Numbered from the stretch's first letter, positions 26,171 through 37,057 are shown. The stretch: DNA of 64,000 nucleotides from Cellulomonas rhizosphaerae (GCF_003470205.1 NZ_QWKP01000222.1:1-64000); one strand, 5' to 3'. Notes: generated from the sequence alone by a model not told the origin. Translations and numbers: made by a program.

Positions 26171-26237
26171 CGCTGCATCTGTGGTTGCAGGACACGCCGC
26201 ACATCTCCCGGCGTGTCCTGCAACCACGCATGCAGCG
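26171..26237. repeat. Dispersed palindrome family, copy 3 (longest arms)
   Basis: Core arms GTGGTTGCAGGACACGCCG (26181-26199) and its perfect complement (26209-26227) around a 9-nt loop. CGCTGCAT and ATGCAGCG extend the pairing outward to 26171 and 26237, past a 2-nt mismatch. The half next to the loop is identical to copy 2 (GACACGCCG); the outer half is not. It begins 18 nt past the MOSC stop codon and lies upstream of the Nif3 operon. Confidence 0.92.
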
Positions 26238-26254
26238 CAGCCCGAGGGGCGGGG

Positions 26255-27127
26255 CTAGAGGGCCGGGCGGATGGTGGTGGTGACCGGGGCGCCGAGCGTG
26301 AGGCGGCCCGGGCGGACCGGGACGGCCTGGATGCCGAACCAGACCTCGCCGTCCCAGCGGCGGTGCCGGGCCAGGGAGCGCAGCGGCTCGCGACCCTTCG
26401 CGTAGGTGTCGGGGTCGACCGTGGTCATCACGCAGCGGCCGCAGTGGTCGGCGAAGCGCAGCTCCACGTCGCCGAGCGTGATCCGGTGCCAGCCGTCCTC
26501 GACGAACGGCTCGAGGTCGCCGTCGACGACGATGTTCGGCCGGAACCGCCGCACGTCGAGCGACTGGAACGGCGGCGGGGCGGGGTTGCCCTGCGCGAGC
26601 GCCGCCGCGACCACCTCGTCGTGCGCCTGCGCCGCCCACGCGTCCATCTGGCGCAGCGACGCCGTCGTGAACAGGTGCACCGGTGCGGTGTCGGTCAGTG
26701 CGAGCGGGTCGGCGAGGGTGCCGCCGTGCTTGTCGGACATCCCGCGGCGCGCGGGGTCGTCGAGCCACGCGAGCCGCGCCGAGCGCCCGACGAGCTCGGA
26801 GACCCAGCCGGCCGCGTCGTCGCCCGCGTCCGTGACCGTCGGGATCCGCGACATCGTCACCTCGAGCGTGCGGCCGCCCACCGGCGTCGCGACGTCGAGC
26901 GGGCCCAGGGCCGCCGCGTCGAGCCGGACGCCGTCGGGCAGGGGCTGCGCGGAGGCCGCGAGCATGTGCGGGAACTTGCGCGCGGTCAGCGTGGTGCCCG
27001 CGTCGTCGACCACCATCCACCGCCGGTCGTCCGCAGGCCCGGCGATCCCCATCTCGACCTCGTCCACGACGTGCCCCGCGAACGACTTGACCGGGTAGAC
27101 GGTCAGGCGGCTGACGTGGGCGTTCAC
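26255..27127 (-). CDS. MOSC domain protein
   Basis: 290 residues with the MOSC N-terminal barrel (VSRLTVYPVKSFAG...) and a C-terminal MOSC domain containing FRPNIVVDGDLEPFVEDGW and the conserved cysteine in DHCGRCVMTTVDP. The family resembles mARC/YcbX and binds molybdenum cofactor for reduction of N-hydroxylated compounds; activity here is inferred. The GTG start has GGAG 5 nt upstream. It appears to stand alone. Confidence 0.9.
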   Translation of the reverse strand: MNAHVSRLTVYPVKSFAGHVVDEVEMGIAGPADDRRWMVVDDAGTTLTARKFPHMLAASAQPLPDGVRLDAAALGPLDVATPVGGRTLEVTMSRIPTVTDAGDDAAGWVSELVGRSARLAWLDDPARRGMSDKHGGTLADPLALTDTAPVHLFTTASLRQMDAWAAQAHDEVVAAALAQGNPAPPPFQSLDVRRFRPNIVVDGDLEPFVEDGWHRITLGDVELRFADHCGRCVMTTVDPDTYAKGREPLRSLARHRRWDGEVWFGIQAVPVRPGRLTLGAPVTTTIRPAL

Positions 27128-27172
27128 GGCGACTCCGGATCAGGTGTGGCTCGCGTCGTCGCGTGCACGGGG

Positions 27173-27246
27173 TGGGCCCGGCCGGTTTCGAACCGGCGAC
27201 CTCCGCGGTGTAAGCGCGGCGCTCTGACCAGCTGAGCTACAGGCCC
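27173..27246 (-). tRNA. tRNA-Val (anticodon UAC)
   Basis: Minus-strand cloverleaf: acceptor GGGCCTG pairs with CGGGCCC (one G-T pair), D-arm GCTCAGCTGGTCAGAGC, anticodon loop CTTACAC (TAC), T-arm GCCGGTTCGAAACCGGC. The 3' CCA is not encoded. Confidence 0.95.
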
Positions 27247-27316
27247 CTCGTCGGCCCGGAAGGAGGGGCGACGACGGGCGCACAGCCTACCGGCCGGCAC
27301 GCGCGGGCAGGACCGC

Positions 27317-27778
27317 TCAGGCGACGAGCGCGGCGAGCGCTTCCTGGTAGGCGGACAGCGGCCGCGCGGCCCCCGACTCGCTCACCACGGACCAGACGAC
27401 GACGCCCTCGGCGTCGATGAGGAACGAGCCGCGCCGGGCGTAGCCGCGGTTCTCGTCGAACACTCCGTACGCCTTCGACGTCTCGCCGTGCGGCCAGAAG
27501 TCGGACAGCAGGTCGAACGCGTAGCTCTCGTGCTCCGCCCACGCGCGCAGCGAGTGCGACGGGTCGCACGAGATCACGAGCAGGTGGACGCCCGCGTCCT
27601 CGAACGCGGCGATGTTGTCGCGCAGCTCGCACAGCTCGCCCGTGCAGGTGCCGGAGAATGCGAACGGCACGAAGACGATCGCGACCGGGCCGCCGCGCAG
27701 GCCAGCCAGCGTGACCGGCGTGCCGTGCGTGTCCGTGAGGGAGAAGTCGGGAGCGACGTCGCCCACTGCAGGGCTCAC
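27317..27778 (-). CDS. ahpE: Peroxiredoxin, AhpE/BCP-like
   Basis: 153 residues of the AhpC/TSA thioredoxin fold. The peroxidatic cysteine is in FAFSGTCTGELCELRD. A second cysteine five residues on matches the atypical BCP pattern, so an intramolecular disulfide is possible, unlike one-cysteine mycobacterial AhpE. It reduces hydroperoxides. GTG 27778 overlaps the DUF3052 stop (GTGA). The pairing AhpE-DUF3052 beside aceE matches the order I recall for mycobacteria. Confidence 0.88.
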   Translation of the reverse strand: MSPAVGDVAPDFSLTDTHGTPVTLAGLRGGPVAIVFVPFAFSGTCTGELCELRDNIAAFEDAGVHLLVISCDPSHSLRAWAEHESYAFDLLSDFWPHGETSKAYGVFDENRGYARRGSFLIDAEGVVVWSVVSESGAARPLSAYQEALAALVA

Positions 27779-28197
27779 TTGCCGCGTCCTCGCGTCGCCA
27801 GCCGGGTCGCCGACCAGTCCGTGGCGATCGAGAACGTCGTCATCGCGTGCAGGCCCGACGTGGTCGCGGCCTCCTCGATGTCGCTGTGCGAGACGTGCCC
27901 GCCGCGGCCGGACTTGGGCGTGAACACCCAGATGGGGCCGTTGTCGTCGAGCACCGTGAGCGCGTCGACGAGGTAGTCGGTCAGGTCGCCGTCGTCCTCG
28001 CGGAACCAGATGACCGCGCCGTCGGTCACGTCGTCGTAGTCCTCGTCGACCAGCTCGGTCGTGGTGACGGCCTCGATCGCCGCGCGCAGGTCGTCGTCGA
28101 CGTCGTCGTCGTACCCGAACTCCTGGATCACCTGTCCAGCGGTGAGCTCCAGACGGCTTGCCGCCTGCGAGGCGACGCCGTCCGCACTGTCTGCCAC
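27775..28197 (-). CDS. DUF3052 family protein
   Basis: 140 residues. Acidic core: [20 protein letters not shown], then [22 protein letters not shown] and [20 protein letters not shown]. The family is widespread in actinobacteria and of unknown function, nearly always next to a peroxiredoxin or aceE. GTG 28197 was chosen from family length; the frame is open further upstream. Divergent from aceE. Confidence 0.87.
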   Translation of the reverse strand: MADSADGVASQAASRLELTAGQVIQEFGYDDDVDDDLRAAIEAVTTTELVDEDYDDVTDGAVIWFREDDGDLTDYLVDALTVLDDNGPIWVFTPKSGRGGHVSHSDIEEAATTSGLHAMTTFSIATDWSATRLATRGRGK

Positions 28198-28511
28198 GTC
28201 CCGACCGATCCCTTCGTCACGACGACCGGTATGTAGTGGACGGCCGCCTCCTGATGTCCGCACACCGTAGCCCACCGCATACCGACGGCCCTGGCAAGAG
28301 GACTCTCCGGCCATCCCACGACTGGGTGTCACGCACGTCACGGTCCTTATCCGGTACCCAAAGTGACTTTCGGGCCCGCGGGGTCCGAGAATGGGTCGAC
28401 TACCCCGTTCGGCATGCAGGCGCAACCACGCGTCTCGCCCGCCGGGCCGGGCCGACGATGTGCGCCGACGCCGACAAGGGCTCGCGCGCGGACGAGAGGC
28501 GAGGAGCACTG
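28198..28511. other. Divergent region between DUF3052 and aceE
   Basis: 314 nt that must carry both promoters. Open frames crossing it have no family support. I see no clear palindrome or convincing -35/-10 pair. Confidence 0.4.
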
Positions 28512-31256
28512 GTGGCTTCGATCGACGAGACAGGACCGCTCATCGGCGGCCTGCTCAGCCAGGTACCGGACATCGATCCCGAAGAGACGGGCGAGTGGGT
28601 CGAGTCGCTCGACGGGCTCATCGACGAGAAGGGCGGCCCCCGGGCCCGCTACGTCCTGCTGAGCATGCTGCGCCACGCGCGGCAGCGGAACGTCGCGATC
28701 CCCGCGTCGCTCAACACGCCCTACGTCAACACCATCTCGGTGCACGACGAGCCGTACTTCCCCGGCGACGAGGCCATGGAGCGGCGCTACCGCTCGTGGA
28801 ACCGCTGGAACGCGGCCGTCATGGTCACGCGCGCGCAGCGCCCCGGGATCGGGGTCGGCGGGCACATCTCCTCCTACGCGTCCGTCGCGACGCTGACCGA
28901 GGTGGGCCTCAACCACTTCTTCCGCGGCAAGGACCACCCCGGCGGCGGCGACCAGGTCTACTTCCAGGGTCACGCCTCCCCCGGCGTCTACGCCCGCGCG
29001 TTCCTCGAGGGCCGCCTGTCCGAGCACCAGCTGGACGGCTTCCGCCAGGAGCTGTCGCACCCGGGCGGCGGCCTGCCGTCCTACCCGCACCCGCGCCTCG
29101 CGCCGGACCTGTGGGAGTTCCCGACCGTGTCCATGGGCCTGGGCCCGTCCGGCGCCATCTACCAGGCGTGGACCAACCGCTACCTGCACCTGCGCGGGAT
29201 CAAGGACACGAGCCAGCAGGACGTGTGGGCCTTCCTCGGCGACGGCGAGATGGACGAGCCCGAGTCCCGCGGCATGCTGCAGCTCGCCGGCCAGCAGGGC
29301 CTGGACAACCTGACCTTCGTCGTGAACTGCAACCTGCAGCGCCTCGATGGCCCGGTCCGCGGCAACGGCAAGATCATCCAGGAGCTCGAGGCGCAGTTCC
29401 GCGGCGCGGGCTGGAACGTCATCAAGGTGATCTGGGGCCGCGAGTGGGACACCCTGCTCAACGCCGACAAGGACCGCTCGCTGGTCCACCTCATGAACAC
29501 GACGCCCGACGGTGACTTCCAGACCTACCGGGCCGAGAACGGCGCGTTCATCCGCGAGCACTTCTTCGGGCGCGACCCGCGCACCAAGCAGCTCGTCGAG
29601 AAGATGACGGACGACGAGATCTGGGCGCTCAAGCGCGGCGGGCACGACTACCGCAAGATCTACGCGGCCTACAAGTCCGCGCGCGAGCACACGGGCCAGC
29701 CGACGGTCATCCTGGCGCACACCATCAAGGGCTACGGCCTGGGCTCCGGCTTCGCCGGGCGCAACGCCACGCACCAGATGAAGAAGCTCAAGAGCGACGA
29801 CCTCAAGACGCTGCGCGACTCGCTGCACATCCCGATCACGGACGAGCAGATCGACGCCAACCCGTACGTCCCGCCGTACTTCCACCCGGGACCCGAGGAC
29901 GAGGCCATCCAGTACATGCTGGAGCGCCGCCGTCAGCTCGGCGGGTTCGTGCCCGAGCGCCGCACCACGCACACCGCGCTGACCCTGCCGGGCGACAAGG
30001 TGTACGAGGGCCTGGCCAAGGGCTCGGGGCACCAGGAGGTCGCCACGACGATGGCGCTCGTGCGCCTGTTCAAGGACCTCGTCAAGGACAAGGAGTTCGG
30101 CCACCGCCTGGTGCCGATCATCCCCGACGAGGCCCGCACGTTCGGCCTGGACTCGATCTTCCCGAGCGCCAAGATCTTCAACACGCTCGGCCAGAACTAC
30201 CTCGCCGTGGACCGCGAGCTCATGCTGAGCTACAAGGAGTCCGAGTCGGGGCAGATCATGCACACCGGCATCAACGAGGCCGGTTCGGCATCCGCGTTCC
30301 AGGCCGTCGGCACGTCGTACGCGACGCACGGCGAGCCGCTGATCCCGTTCTACTTCTACTACTCGATGTTCGGGTTCCAGCGCACCGGCGACCAGTTCTG
30401 GGCGGCCGGCGACCAGATGGCGCGCGGGTTCCTCATCGGAGCCACCGCCGGCCGCACCACGCTGACCGGCGAGGGCCTGCAGCACGCCGACGGCCACTCC
30501 CCGCTGCTCGCGGGCACGATGTCGCACGTCGTGCACTACGACGCGGCGTACGGCTACGAGCTGCGGCACATCGTGCGCGACGGCATCGAGCGGATGTACG
30601 GCGAGGGCCACGACCGTGACCGCGACGTCATCTACTACCTGACCGTCTACAACGAGCCCATCGTGCAGCCGGCCGAGCCGGAGGGCGTGGACGTCGAGGG
30701 CATCCTGCGCGGCATCCACCTCGTCGCGCCGGCCGAGGGCGACGGGCCGCGCGCCCAGATCCTCGCGTCGGGCGTCGCGGTGCCGTGGGCGCTCGAGGCC
30801 CAGCAGCTGCTGGCCGACGACTGGGGCGTGCGCGCCGCGGTCTGGTCCGTGACGAGCTGGAACGAGCTGCGCCGCGACGGCCTGGCCGCCGACCAGCAGG
30901 CCTTCCTGCACCCGGGCGAGGAGCCGCGCGAGGCGTACCTGACGAGCAAGCTCGCCGGCGCCGAGGGTCCGTTCGTCGCCACGACGGACTACGACCACCT
31001 CGTCGCCGACCAGGTCCGCGCGTGGATCCCCGGCACGTACGCGACGCTCGGCGCCGACGGGTTCGGCTTCTCCGACACCCGCGCCGCCGCGCGCCGCCAC
31101 TTCAAGATCGACGGCCCGTCGACCGTGGTGCGCGTGCTGCAGCAGCTCGCCCGCTCCGGCGCGGTCGCCCCCGAGGCGCCCGCGCAGGCCATCGAGCGGT
31201 ACCGCCTGCACGACGTCACGGCCGGTACGTCCGGCAACGCGGGCGGCGAGAGCTGA
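28512..31256 (+). CDS. aceE: Pyruvate dehydrogenase E1 component, homodimeric type
   Basis: Thiamine-diphosphate-dependent decarboxylation of pyruvate, passing acetyl groups to the lipoyl E2 partner. 914 residues, the usual length. Features are LPDIDP-like [18 protein letters not shown] at the N-terminus, [11 protein letters not shown], the thiamine motif starting [10 protein letters not shown] at about residue 243, and [20 protein letters not shown] 28512 was chosen over the longer frame because GAGGAG lies 5 nt upstream and relatives start here. E2 and E3 genes are not in the window. A strong terminator follows. Confidence 0.96.
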   Translation: MASIDETGPLIGGLLSQVPDIDPEETGEWVESLDGLIDEKGGPRARYVLLSMLRHARQRNVAIPASLNTPYVNTISVHDEPYFPGDEAMERRYRSWNRWNAAVMVTRAQRPGIGVGGHISSYASVATLTEVGLNHFFRGKDHPGGGDQVYFQGHASPGVYARAFLEGRLSEHQLDGFRQELSHPGGGLPSYPHPRLAPDLWEFPTVSMGLGPSGAIYQAWTNRYLHLRGIKDTSQQDVWAFLGDGEMDEPESRGMLQLAGQQGLDNLTFVVNCNLQRLDGPVRGNGKIIQELEAQFRGAGWNVIKVIWGREWDTLLNADKDRSLVHLMNTTPDGDFQTYRAENGAFIREHFFGRDPRTKQLVEKMTDDEIWALKRGGHDYRKIYAAYKSAREHTGQPTVILAHTIKGYGLGSGFAGRNATHQMKKLKSDDLKTLRDSLHIPITDEQIDANPYVPPYFHPGPEDEAIQYMLERRRQLGGFVPERRTTHTALTLPGDKVYEGLAKGSGHQEVATTMALVRLFKDLVKDKEFGHRLVPIIPDEARTFGLDSIFPSAKIFNTLGQNYLAVDRELMLSYKESESGQIMHTGINEAGSASAFQAVGTSYATHGEPLIPFYFYYSMFGFQRTGDQFWAAGDQMARGFLIGATAGRTTLTGEGLQHADGHSPLLAGTMSHVVHYDAAYGYELRHIVRDGIERMYGEGHDRDRDVIYYLTVYNEPIVQPAEPEGVDVEGILRGIHLVAPAEGDGPRAQILASGVAVPWALEAQQLLADDWGVRAAVWSVTSWNELRRDGLAADQQAFLHPGEEPREAYLTSKLAGAEGPFVATTDYDHLVADQVRAWIPGTYATLGADGFGFSDTRAAARRHFKIDGPSTVVRVLQQLARSGAVAPEAPAQAIERYRLHDVTAGTSGNAGGES

Positions 31257-31268
31257 CCAGCGACTGAC

Positions 31269-31311
31269 ACGACGAAGGGCGCCTCCCAGACTGGGAGGCG
31301 CCCTTCGTCGT
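31269..31311. terminator. Bidirectional terminator after aceE
   Basis: Perfect 21-bp inverted repeat around a single base (31290): arms 31269-31289 and 31291-31311, with GGGCGCCTCCCAG in the stem. It sits between convergent aceE and the TPR-like gene and can serve both, although the T-runs are weak. Confidence 0.85.
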
Positions 31312-31319
31312 TCGCACGG

Positions 31320-32009
31320 TCAGGTGCCCGGGATCGTCTGCTCCGCGTGCGCGACCTCGCGGACGAGCTCGTCGCGCAGGTCCACCACGGCCTTCGGGTC
31401 CTTGTAGTGGTCGAGCGCCGCGATGTGCTGCTTGGCCTCGAGCGGGCGCCCGGCCTCGATCGAGGCGAGGACGAGCTGGCGGGCCACCTCGGGGTCGTGC
31501 TCCTTGGGGTGCCAGTGCCCGACGCCGAGCCCGAGCGCGTCGACCGGCGCGCCGGCCTCGCGCAGCAGCGCGAGCGCCTCGACGAGCGCACGGCCCGAGG
31601 GGTCGCGCTCGGCGGCGGTGCGCAGCCGGCGCAGCGTGCCCTCGTGGTCGTCGCGCACGGACAGCCGCGCGACCTCGATCAGCGGGAACCACGCGCGGGG
31701 GTTGCCCGCGAGCTCCTCGCCGAGCGCCCAGACCGCGAGGTCCGCGGCGCGCTCGCGCTCGCTCTCGTCGAGACCTTCGGCGGTCAGCGGGTCGTCGTCG
31801 TGGCTGGAGTCGGCGGCGCGGCGCCGCACGATCTCGGCAAGTGCGGCGAACGCGCGCTCGTTGTTCGGGTCGTCGCTGAGCATGGAGCGCAGCGCGTCCT
31901 CGTGGAGCGTGTCGCCGCGTCGGGCAGCGCTCGTCGGCCGACGCGCGCCAACGGTCGACGCAGACGTGGGACGGCGCATGAGCTGTCGCAACCGGGGCAG
32001 AAGAGCCAT
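31320..32009 (-). CDS. Hypothetical TPR-like protein
   Basis: 229 residues, no named family recognised. An Arg-rich N-terminus is followed by Ala/Leu/Asp-rich helices of TPR character: DPNNERAFAALAEIVRR, NPRAWFPLIEVARLSV, DPSGRALVEALALLREAG and DPEVARQLVLASIEAGRPLEAK. It is probably a helical-repeat scaffold. Start ATG 32009 lies 6 nt after TAGGGT. Divergent from fasR. Confidence 0.75.
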   Translation of the reverse strand: MALLPRLRQLMRRPTSASTVGARRPTSAARRGDTLHEDALRSMLSDDPNNERAFAALAEIVRRRAADSSHDDDPLTAEGLDESERERAADLAVWALGEELAGNPRAWFPLIEVARLSVRDDHEGTLRRLRTAAERDPSGRALVEALALLREAGAPVDALGLGVGHWHPKEHDPEVARQLVLASIEAGRPLEAKQHIAALDHYKDPKAVVDLRDELVREVAHAEQTIPGT

Positions 32010-32015
32010 GCAGCG

Positions 32016-32021
32016 ACCCTA
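32016..32021 (-). promoter_or_regulatory. -10 box of leaderless TPR-protein promoter
   Basis: TAGGGT on the minus strand, 6 nt before ATG 32009. Confidence 0.55.
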
Positions 32022-32070
32022 GCCGCTGGTCGCCGAAGGCACCCGGCGACCGCGGGCGCCAAGGATCACA

Positions 32071-32090
32071 CTTTGTCGACTTCCCACAAC
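32071..32090. promoter_or_regulatory. Candidate FasR operator at the fasR promoter
   Basis: CTTTGT-N9-ACAAC, an imperfect inverted repeat with the same spacing as the site at 33351. It overlaps the likely -35 (TCGACT, 32076-32081), which suggests negative autoregulation. Confidence 0.5.
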
Positions 32091-32098
32091 CGCAGCCC

Positions 32099-32104
32099 TA
32101 TGCT
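32099..32104 (+). promoter_or_regulatory. -10 box of leaderless fasR promoter
   Basis: TATGCT, 17 nt after TCGACT and 6 nt before ATG 32111. Confidence 0.6.
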
Positions 32105-32110
32105 CGCCCC

Positions 32111-33358
32111 ATGCCCAGCTCTTCCACCACGCCTCCTGCTGCGGCCACAGGCGGCCGGCAGCGGTCAGCGGCGGCACGCCGGCCCGTGGTCCCCGCGCAC
32201 GGCGGGCCCGAGACGCAGCGCCGCGTGCGCGACGGGGCCGGGCTCCTCGCCGCGGCCGCGATGCGTCGTCTCGACGAGGACCTCGACTGGTACCGCACGC
32301 TCCCGGCCGAGGACCGCTCGTGGGTCGGGCTCGTCGCCCAGGCGGGCATCACGGCCTTCGTCACCTGGTACGCCGACCCCACTCGCCCCCCGCACGGCGT
32401 GGGCGACATCTTCGGTGCCGCGCCGCCCGAGCTCACCCGGTCGATCTCGCTGCAGCACACGCTCCAGCTCGTCCGCGTGGTCGTCGACGTCGTCGAGACG
32501 CACTCCGACCGGCTCGCCGCCCCGGGCGAGGAGCGCGAGCTGCGCGAGGCCGTGCTGCGCTACTCGCGCGAGGTCGCGTTCTCGGCCGCGGAGGTCTACG
32601 CCCGTGCCGCCGAGGTCCGGGGCGCGTGGGACGCGCGCCTCGAGGCCCTCGTCGTCGACGCGCTCGTGCGCGGGGATGTCGACGACGCGATGCGCTCGCG
32701 CGTGGCCGCACTCGGCTGGAGCGGACGCGGGTCCACGCTGGTCATGGTCGGGACCACGGCCTCCACGCTCGACGAGGTCCGCGCCTCCGACCTGCGGCGG
32801 GCCACCCGCCGGGCCGCCGACGACGCGCTCGTAGGCATCCAGGGCGACCGCCTCGTCGTGTTCCTCGGCGGGGTCGGGGACCTGCGCGCGGCCGCGGTCT
32901 CGCTGCTGCCGCGCTTCGGCCCGGGACCGGTCGTGCTCGGCCCGGAGGTGCAGGACCTGTCCGACAGCGCCCGCTCGGCGCGCGCCGCTCTCGCGGGCCT
33001 CGCCGCCGCGGCGGCCTGGGAGCAGGCGCCCCGCCCGGTGATGGCCGACGACCTGCTGCCCGAGCGCGTGCTCGTCGGCGACGTCGCCGCACGCCGCACC
33101 CTGATCGCCCAGGCCTTCGCGCCGCTCGCCGCGAGCCAGGGCTCGTTGCTCGAGACCCTGTCCGCCTACCTCGGCACCGGCCGCTCCCTCGAGGCCGCGG
33201 CCCGCACCCTCTACGTGCACCCCAACACCGTGCGCTACCGCCTCAAGCGGGTTGCCGACGTCACCGGGTGGGACCCCTTGGACGCGCGCGAGTCCTACGT
33301 GCTGCAGACCGCCCTCGCGGTGGGCCGGCTCGACGCGAGCAGCCCGAGCGCTTTGTAG
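32111..33358 (+). CDS. fasR: PucR-type regulator of fatty-acid synthesis, FasR-like
   Basis: 415 residues. A central GGDEF-related PucR/CdaR region (ALVGIQGDRLVVFLGGVGDL) is followed by a C-terminal helix-turn-helix: LLETLSAYLGTGRSLEAAARTLYVHP with the PucR signature NTVRYRLKRV. Position immediately before fabD-fabH-acpP-fabF matches Streptomyces FasR (an activator of the fab operon) and mycobacterial Rv2242. A signal such as an acyl-CoA is possible but not shown. The stop codon lies inside the second candidate operator. Confidence 0.88.
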   Translation: MPSSSTTPPAAATGGRQRSAAARRPVVPAHGGPETQRRVRDGAGLLAAAAMRRLDEDLDWYRTLPAEDRSWVGLVAQAGITAFVTWYADPTRPPHGVGDIFGAAPPELTRSISLQHTLQLVRVVVDVVETHSDRLAAPGEERELREAVLRYSREVAFSAAEVYARAAEVRGAWDARLEALVVDALVRGDVDDAMRSRVAALGWSGRGSTLVMVGTTASTLDEVRASDLRRATRRAADDALVGIQGDRLVVFLGGVGDLRAAAVSLLPRFGPGPVVLGPEVQDLSDSARSARAALAGLAAAAAWEQAPRPVMADDLLPERVLVGDVAARRTLIAQAFAPLAASQGSLLETLSAYLGTGRSLEAAARTLYVHPNTVRYRLKRVADVTGWDPLDARESYVLQTALAVGRLDASSPSAL

Positions 33359-33370
33359 GACACGCACAAG
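33351..33370. promoter_or_regulatory. Candidate FasR operator upstream of fabD
   Basis: CTTTGT-N9-ACAAG, overlapping the fasR stop codon. Its centre is about 77 nt before the predicted fabD start site, a position suited to activation. The fabD promoter (CACAGT, 6 nt before GTG 33437) has no good -35. Confidence 0.5.
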
Positions 33371-33436
33371 GGCACCCGAGAAGGTTGGTGCGCGCCGTGA
33401 CCGGGTTCGCCCGCGCACGGCAGGCACAGTTGTCCC

Positions 33437-34420
33437 GTGCTCGTCGTCGCCTGCCCCGGTCAGGGTGCCCAGTCCCCCGGCATGCTCGCTCCCTGGTTGG
33501 AGCTGCCCGCGTTCGCGGCGTCGCTCGGCCGGGCCTCGGAGGTCACGGGCCTCGACCTGGTCGCCCACGGCACCACGTCGGACGCCGACACGATCCGCGA
33601 CACCGCGGTGGCCCAGCCGCTGCTCGTCGCGTCCGCGCTCGCGAGCCTGCGCGCGGTGCTCGGCCTCGCCGCCGACGCGCCCCTCGGCGCGGCGATCGCG
33701 GGACAGGTCGACGTCGCCGCAGGCCACTCGGTCGGCGAGCTCGCCGCGGCGGCCGTCGCCGGCGTCCTGACCGACGACGAGGCCCTCGCGCTCGTCACCG
33801 TCCGCGGCGCTGCCATGGCCCGCGCCGCCGCCGTCACGCCCACGGGCATGGCCGCGGTCCTGGGCGGCGACCCCGACGAGGTCCTCGCCGCGCTCGAGCA
33901 GCACGGCCTCGTCCCGGCCAATGTCAACGGCGGCGGCCAGGTCGTCGCCGCGGGCACGCTCGAGGCGATCGCCGCCCTCGCCGCCGCGCCTCCCACGCGG
34001 GCCCGCGTCATCGCCCTGCAGGTGGCCGGCGCGTTCCACACCGCGCACATGGCACCGGCCGTCGCCGAGCTGCGCGACGCGGCCGCGGGCCTCACGCCGC
34101 AGGCGCCCGCGCTCACGCTCCTGACCAACCGCGACGGCTCGGTCGTCCCCGGCGGCGAGCAGGCGCTCGACCTCGTCGTCGCACAGGTCGCCAACCCCGT
34201 GCGCTGGGACCTGTGCCAGGCGCAGCTGCTCGAGCTGGGCGTCACGGCCCTGCTCGAGGTGGCCCCCGGCGGTGTGCTCACCGGACTCGCCCGGCGTACG
34301 CTGCCCGGGGTCGAGACGGTCGCCGTCAAGACCCCTGCCGACCTGGACGCCGCGCGTGACCTCGTGCGCCGGCACGCCGGGTCGTCCACCCTCGCGAGCA
34401 CCCAGGAGCAGTCGTCGTGA
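33437..34420 (+). CDS. fabD: Malonyl-CoA:ACP transacylase
   Basis: Loads malonate onto acyl carrier protein. 327 residues. The active serine is S98 in GHSVGE, with the partner H201 in GAFHTAHM; the PGQGAQ motif opens the fold. The start GTG 33437 probably gives a near-leaderless mRNA (CACAGT 6 nt before). First gene of the fab operon; the stop overlaps the fabH start (GTGA). Confidence 0.95.
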   Translation: MLVVACPGQGAQSPGMLAPWLELPAFAASLGRASEVTGLDLVAHGTTSDADTIRDTAVAQPLLVASALASLRAVLGLAADAPLGAAIAGQVDVAAGHSVGELAAAAVAGVLTDDEALALVTVRGAAMARAAAVTPTGMAAVLGGDPDEVLAALEQHGLVPANVNGGGQVVAAGTLEAIAALAAAPPTRARVIALQVAGAFHTAHMAPAVAELRDAAAGLTPQAPALTLLTNRDGSVVPGGEQALDLVVAQVANPVRWDLCQAQLLELGVTALLEVAPGGVLTGLARRTLPGVETVAVKTPADLDAARDLVRRHAGSSTLASTQEQSS

Positions 34421-35421
34421 CGCGTCCCACCCTCACCCAGGCCACCGGCCCCGCGCACACCCGGATCCTCGGGCTCGGCGGAGTTCGCGGCGAGAACGTC
34501 GTCCCGAACGACGACCTCGTCGGGCCGATCGACTCGTCGGACGAGTGGATCCGCCAGCGGACCGGGATCGTCACGCGTCGTCGCGCGGGCGCCGAGACCT
34601 CGGTGCTCGACCTGGCCGAGGCCGCGGCGCGCGAGGCCATCGCGAACGCGGGTCTGACCGGCGCGGACATCGACGCCGTCATCCTGTCGACCGTCACCTA
34701 CTTCCACCAGACGCCCGCGGGCGCCGCGATCATCGCGGACCGCATCGGCGCGACCCCGGCCGCCGCGTTCGACATCTCGGCCGCGTGCGCCGGCTACTGC
34801 TACGGCATCGGCCAGGCCGACGCGCTGGTCCGCTCGGGCAACGCCCGCAACGTGCTGGTCATCGGTGCGGAGAAGATGAGCGAGTTCGTCGACCCGACCG
34901 ACCGCTCCATCTCCTTCCTGCTGGGCGACGGTGCGGGCGCGGTCGTCGTCGGCCCGTCGGACACCCCCGGCATCGGTCCCACGATCTGGGGCTCGGACGG
35001 CTCGCAGGCGCAGGCCATCCGCCAGACGCACTCCTGGCTCGCCACGCGCGACGAGGACGCGGGCTGGCCGACGCTGCGCCAGGAGGGCCAGTCGGTCTTC
35101 AAGTGGGCCGTCTGGCAGATGGCCCCCGTCGCCCAGAAGGCGCTCGACGCCGCGGGCGTGACGGCTGACGAGATCGAGGCCTTCATCCCCCACCAGGCCA
35201 ACACCCGGATCATCGACCAGATGGTCAAGACGCTGAAGCTGCCCGACTCCGTCGTGGTCGCCCGCGACATCGTCGACACCGGCAACACGTCGGCCGCCTC
35301 CATCCCCCTGGCCACCGAGCGCCTCCTGCGCGAGGGCCAGGTCTCCAGCGGCGCGCTCGCGCTGCAGATCGGCTTCGGCGCGGGGCTGGTCTACGCCGCC
35401 CAGGTCGTCGTCCTTCCGTAG
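34417..35421 (+). CDS. fabH: 3-oxoacyl-ACP synthase III
   Basis: Starts each fatty acid by condensing a short acyl-CoA with malonyl-ACP. 334 residues. The catalytic triad is C124 (ISAACAGYCYG), H259 (IPHQANTRI) and N290 (DTGNTSAAS). Branched starters are common in this phylum, but primer preference cannot be read here. Coupled to fabD by the GTGA overlap. Confidence 0.95.
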   Translation: MTRPTLTQATGPAHTRILGLGGVRGENVVPNDDLVGPIDSSDEWIRQRTGIVTRRRAGAETSVLDLAEAAAREAIANAGLTGADIDAVILSTVTYFHQTPAGAAIIADRIGATPAAAFDISAACAGYCYGIGQADALVRSGNARNVLVIGAEKMSEFVDPTDRSISFLLGDGAGAVVVGPSDTPGIGPTIWGSDGSQAQAIRQTHSWLATRDEDAGWPTLRQEGQSVFKWAVWQMAPVAQKALDAAGVTADEIEAFIPHQANTRIIDQMVKTLKLPDSVVVARDIVDTGNTSAASIPLATERLLREGQVSSGALALQIGFGAGLVYAAQVVVLP

Positions 35422-35481
35422 CACCGGCTGTACCGTTCGTCCGACCCATCCCAGCTTCACCCCCTACCGAGGAGAAACCCC

Positions 35482-35733
35482 ATGGCGCACAGCGAGCAGG
35501 AGATCCTGGCCGGCCTGGCCGAGATCGTCAGCGAGGAGACCGGCCTGCCCACGGACTCCGTCCTGCCCGAGAAGTCGTTCACGGACGACCTGGACATCGA
35601 CTCGCTGTCGATGATGACGATCGTCACCCTCGCCGAGGAGAAGTTCGACGTGCGCATCCCCGACGACGAGGTCAAGAACCTCGTCACGGTCGGCGACGCC
35701 GTCTCGTTCATCGCCGGCGCGTCGAAGGCCTGA
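35482..35733 (+). CDS. acpP: Acyl carrier protein
   Basis: 83 residues, acidic. Phosphopantetheine attaches at S41 in DLDIDSLSMM. GAGGAG lies 10 nt before the ATG, the strongest initiation site in the cluster. A stable hairpin follows at 35746-35782. Confidence 0.95.
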   Translation: MAHSEQEILAGLAEIVSEETGLPTDSVLPEKSFTDDLDIDSLSMMTIVTLAEEKFDVRIPDDEVKNLVTVGDAVSFIAGASKA

Positions 35734-35745
35734 CGCTGCCGCACC

Positions 35746-35782
35746 GGGCACGTCCCCGGGACCACCACCCGGGGACGTGCCC
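35746..35782 (+). terminator. Intra-operon hairpin between acpP and fabF
   Basis: Perfect 15-bp stem (GGGCACGTCCCCGGG and its complement) with a 7-nt loop and no T-run. It probably acts as a partial terminator or a 3' stabiliser that keeps ACP mRNA above fabF mRNA. Confidence 0.7.
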
Positions 35783-35812
35783 AGCACCTCCCCCCGCCGA
35801 CCAGGAGCACCG

Positions 35813-37057
<1,245 letters not shown>

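Noticed and set aside
28198-28511. Riboswitch or structured leader before aceE
   Set aside because: No conserved aptamer pattern or stable long stem could be recognised.
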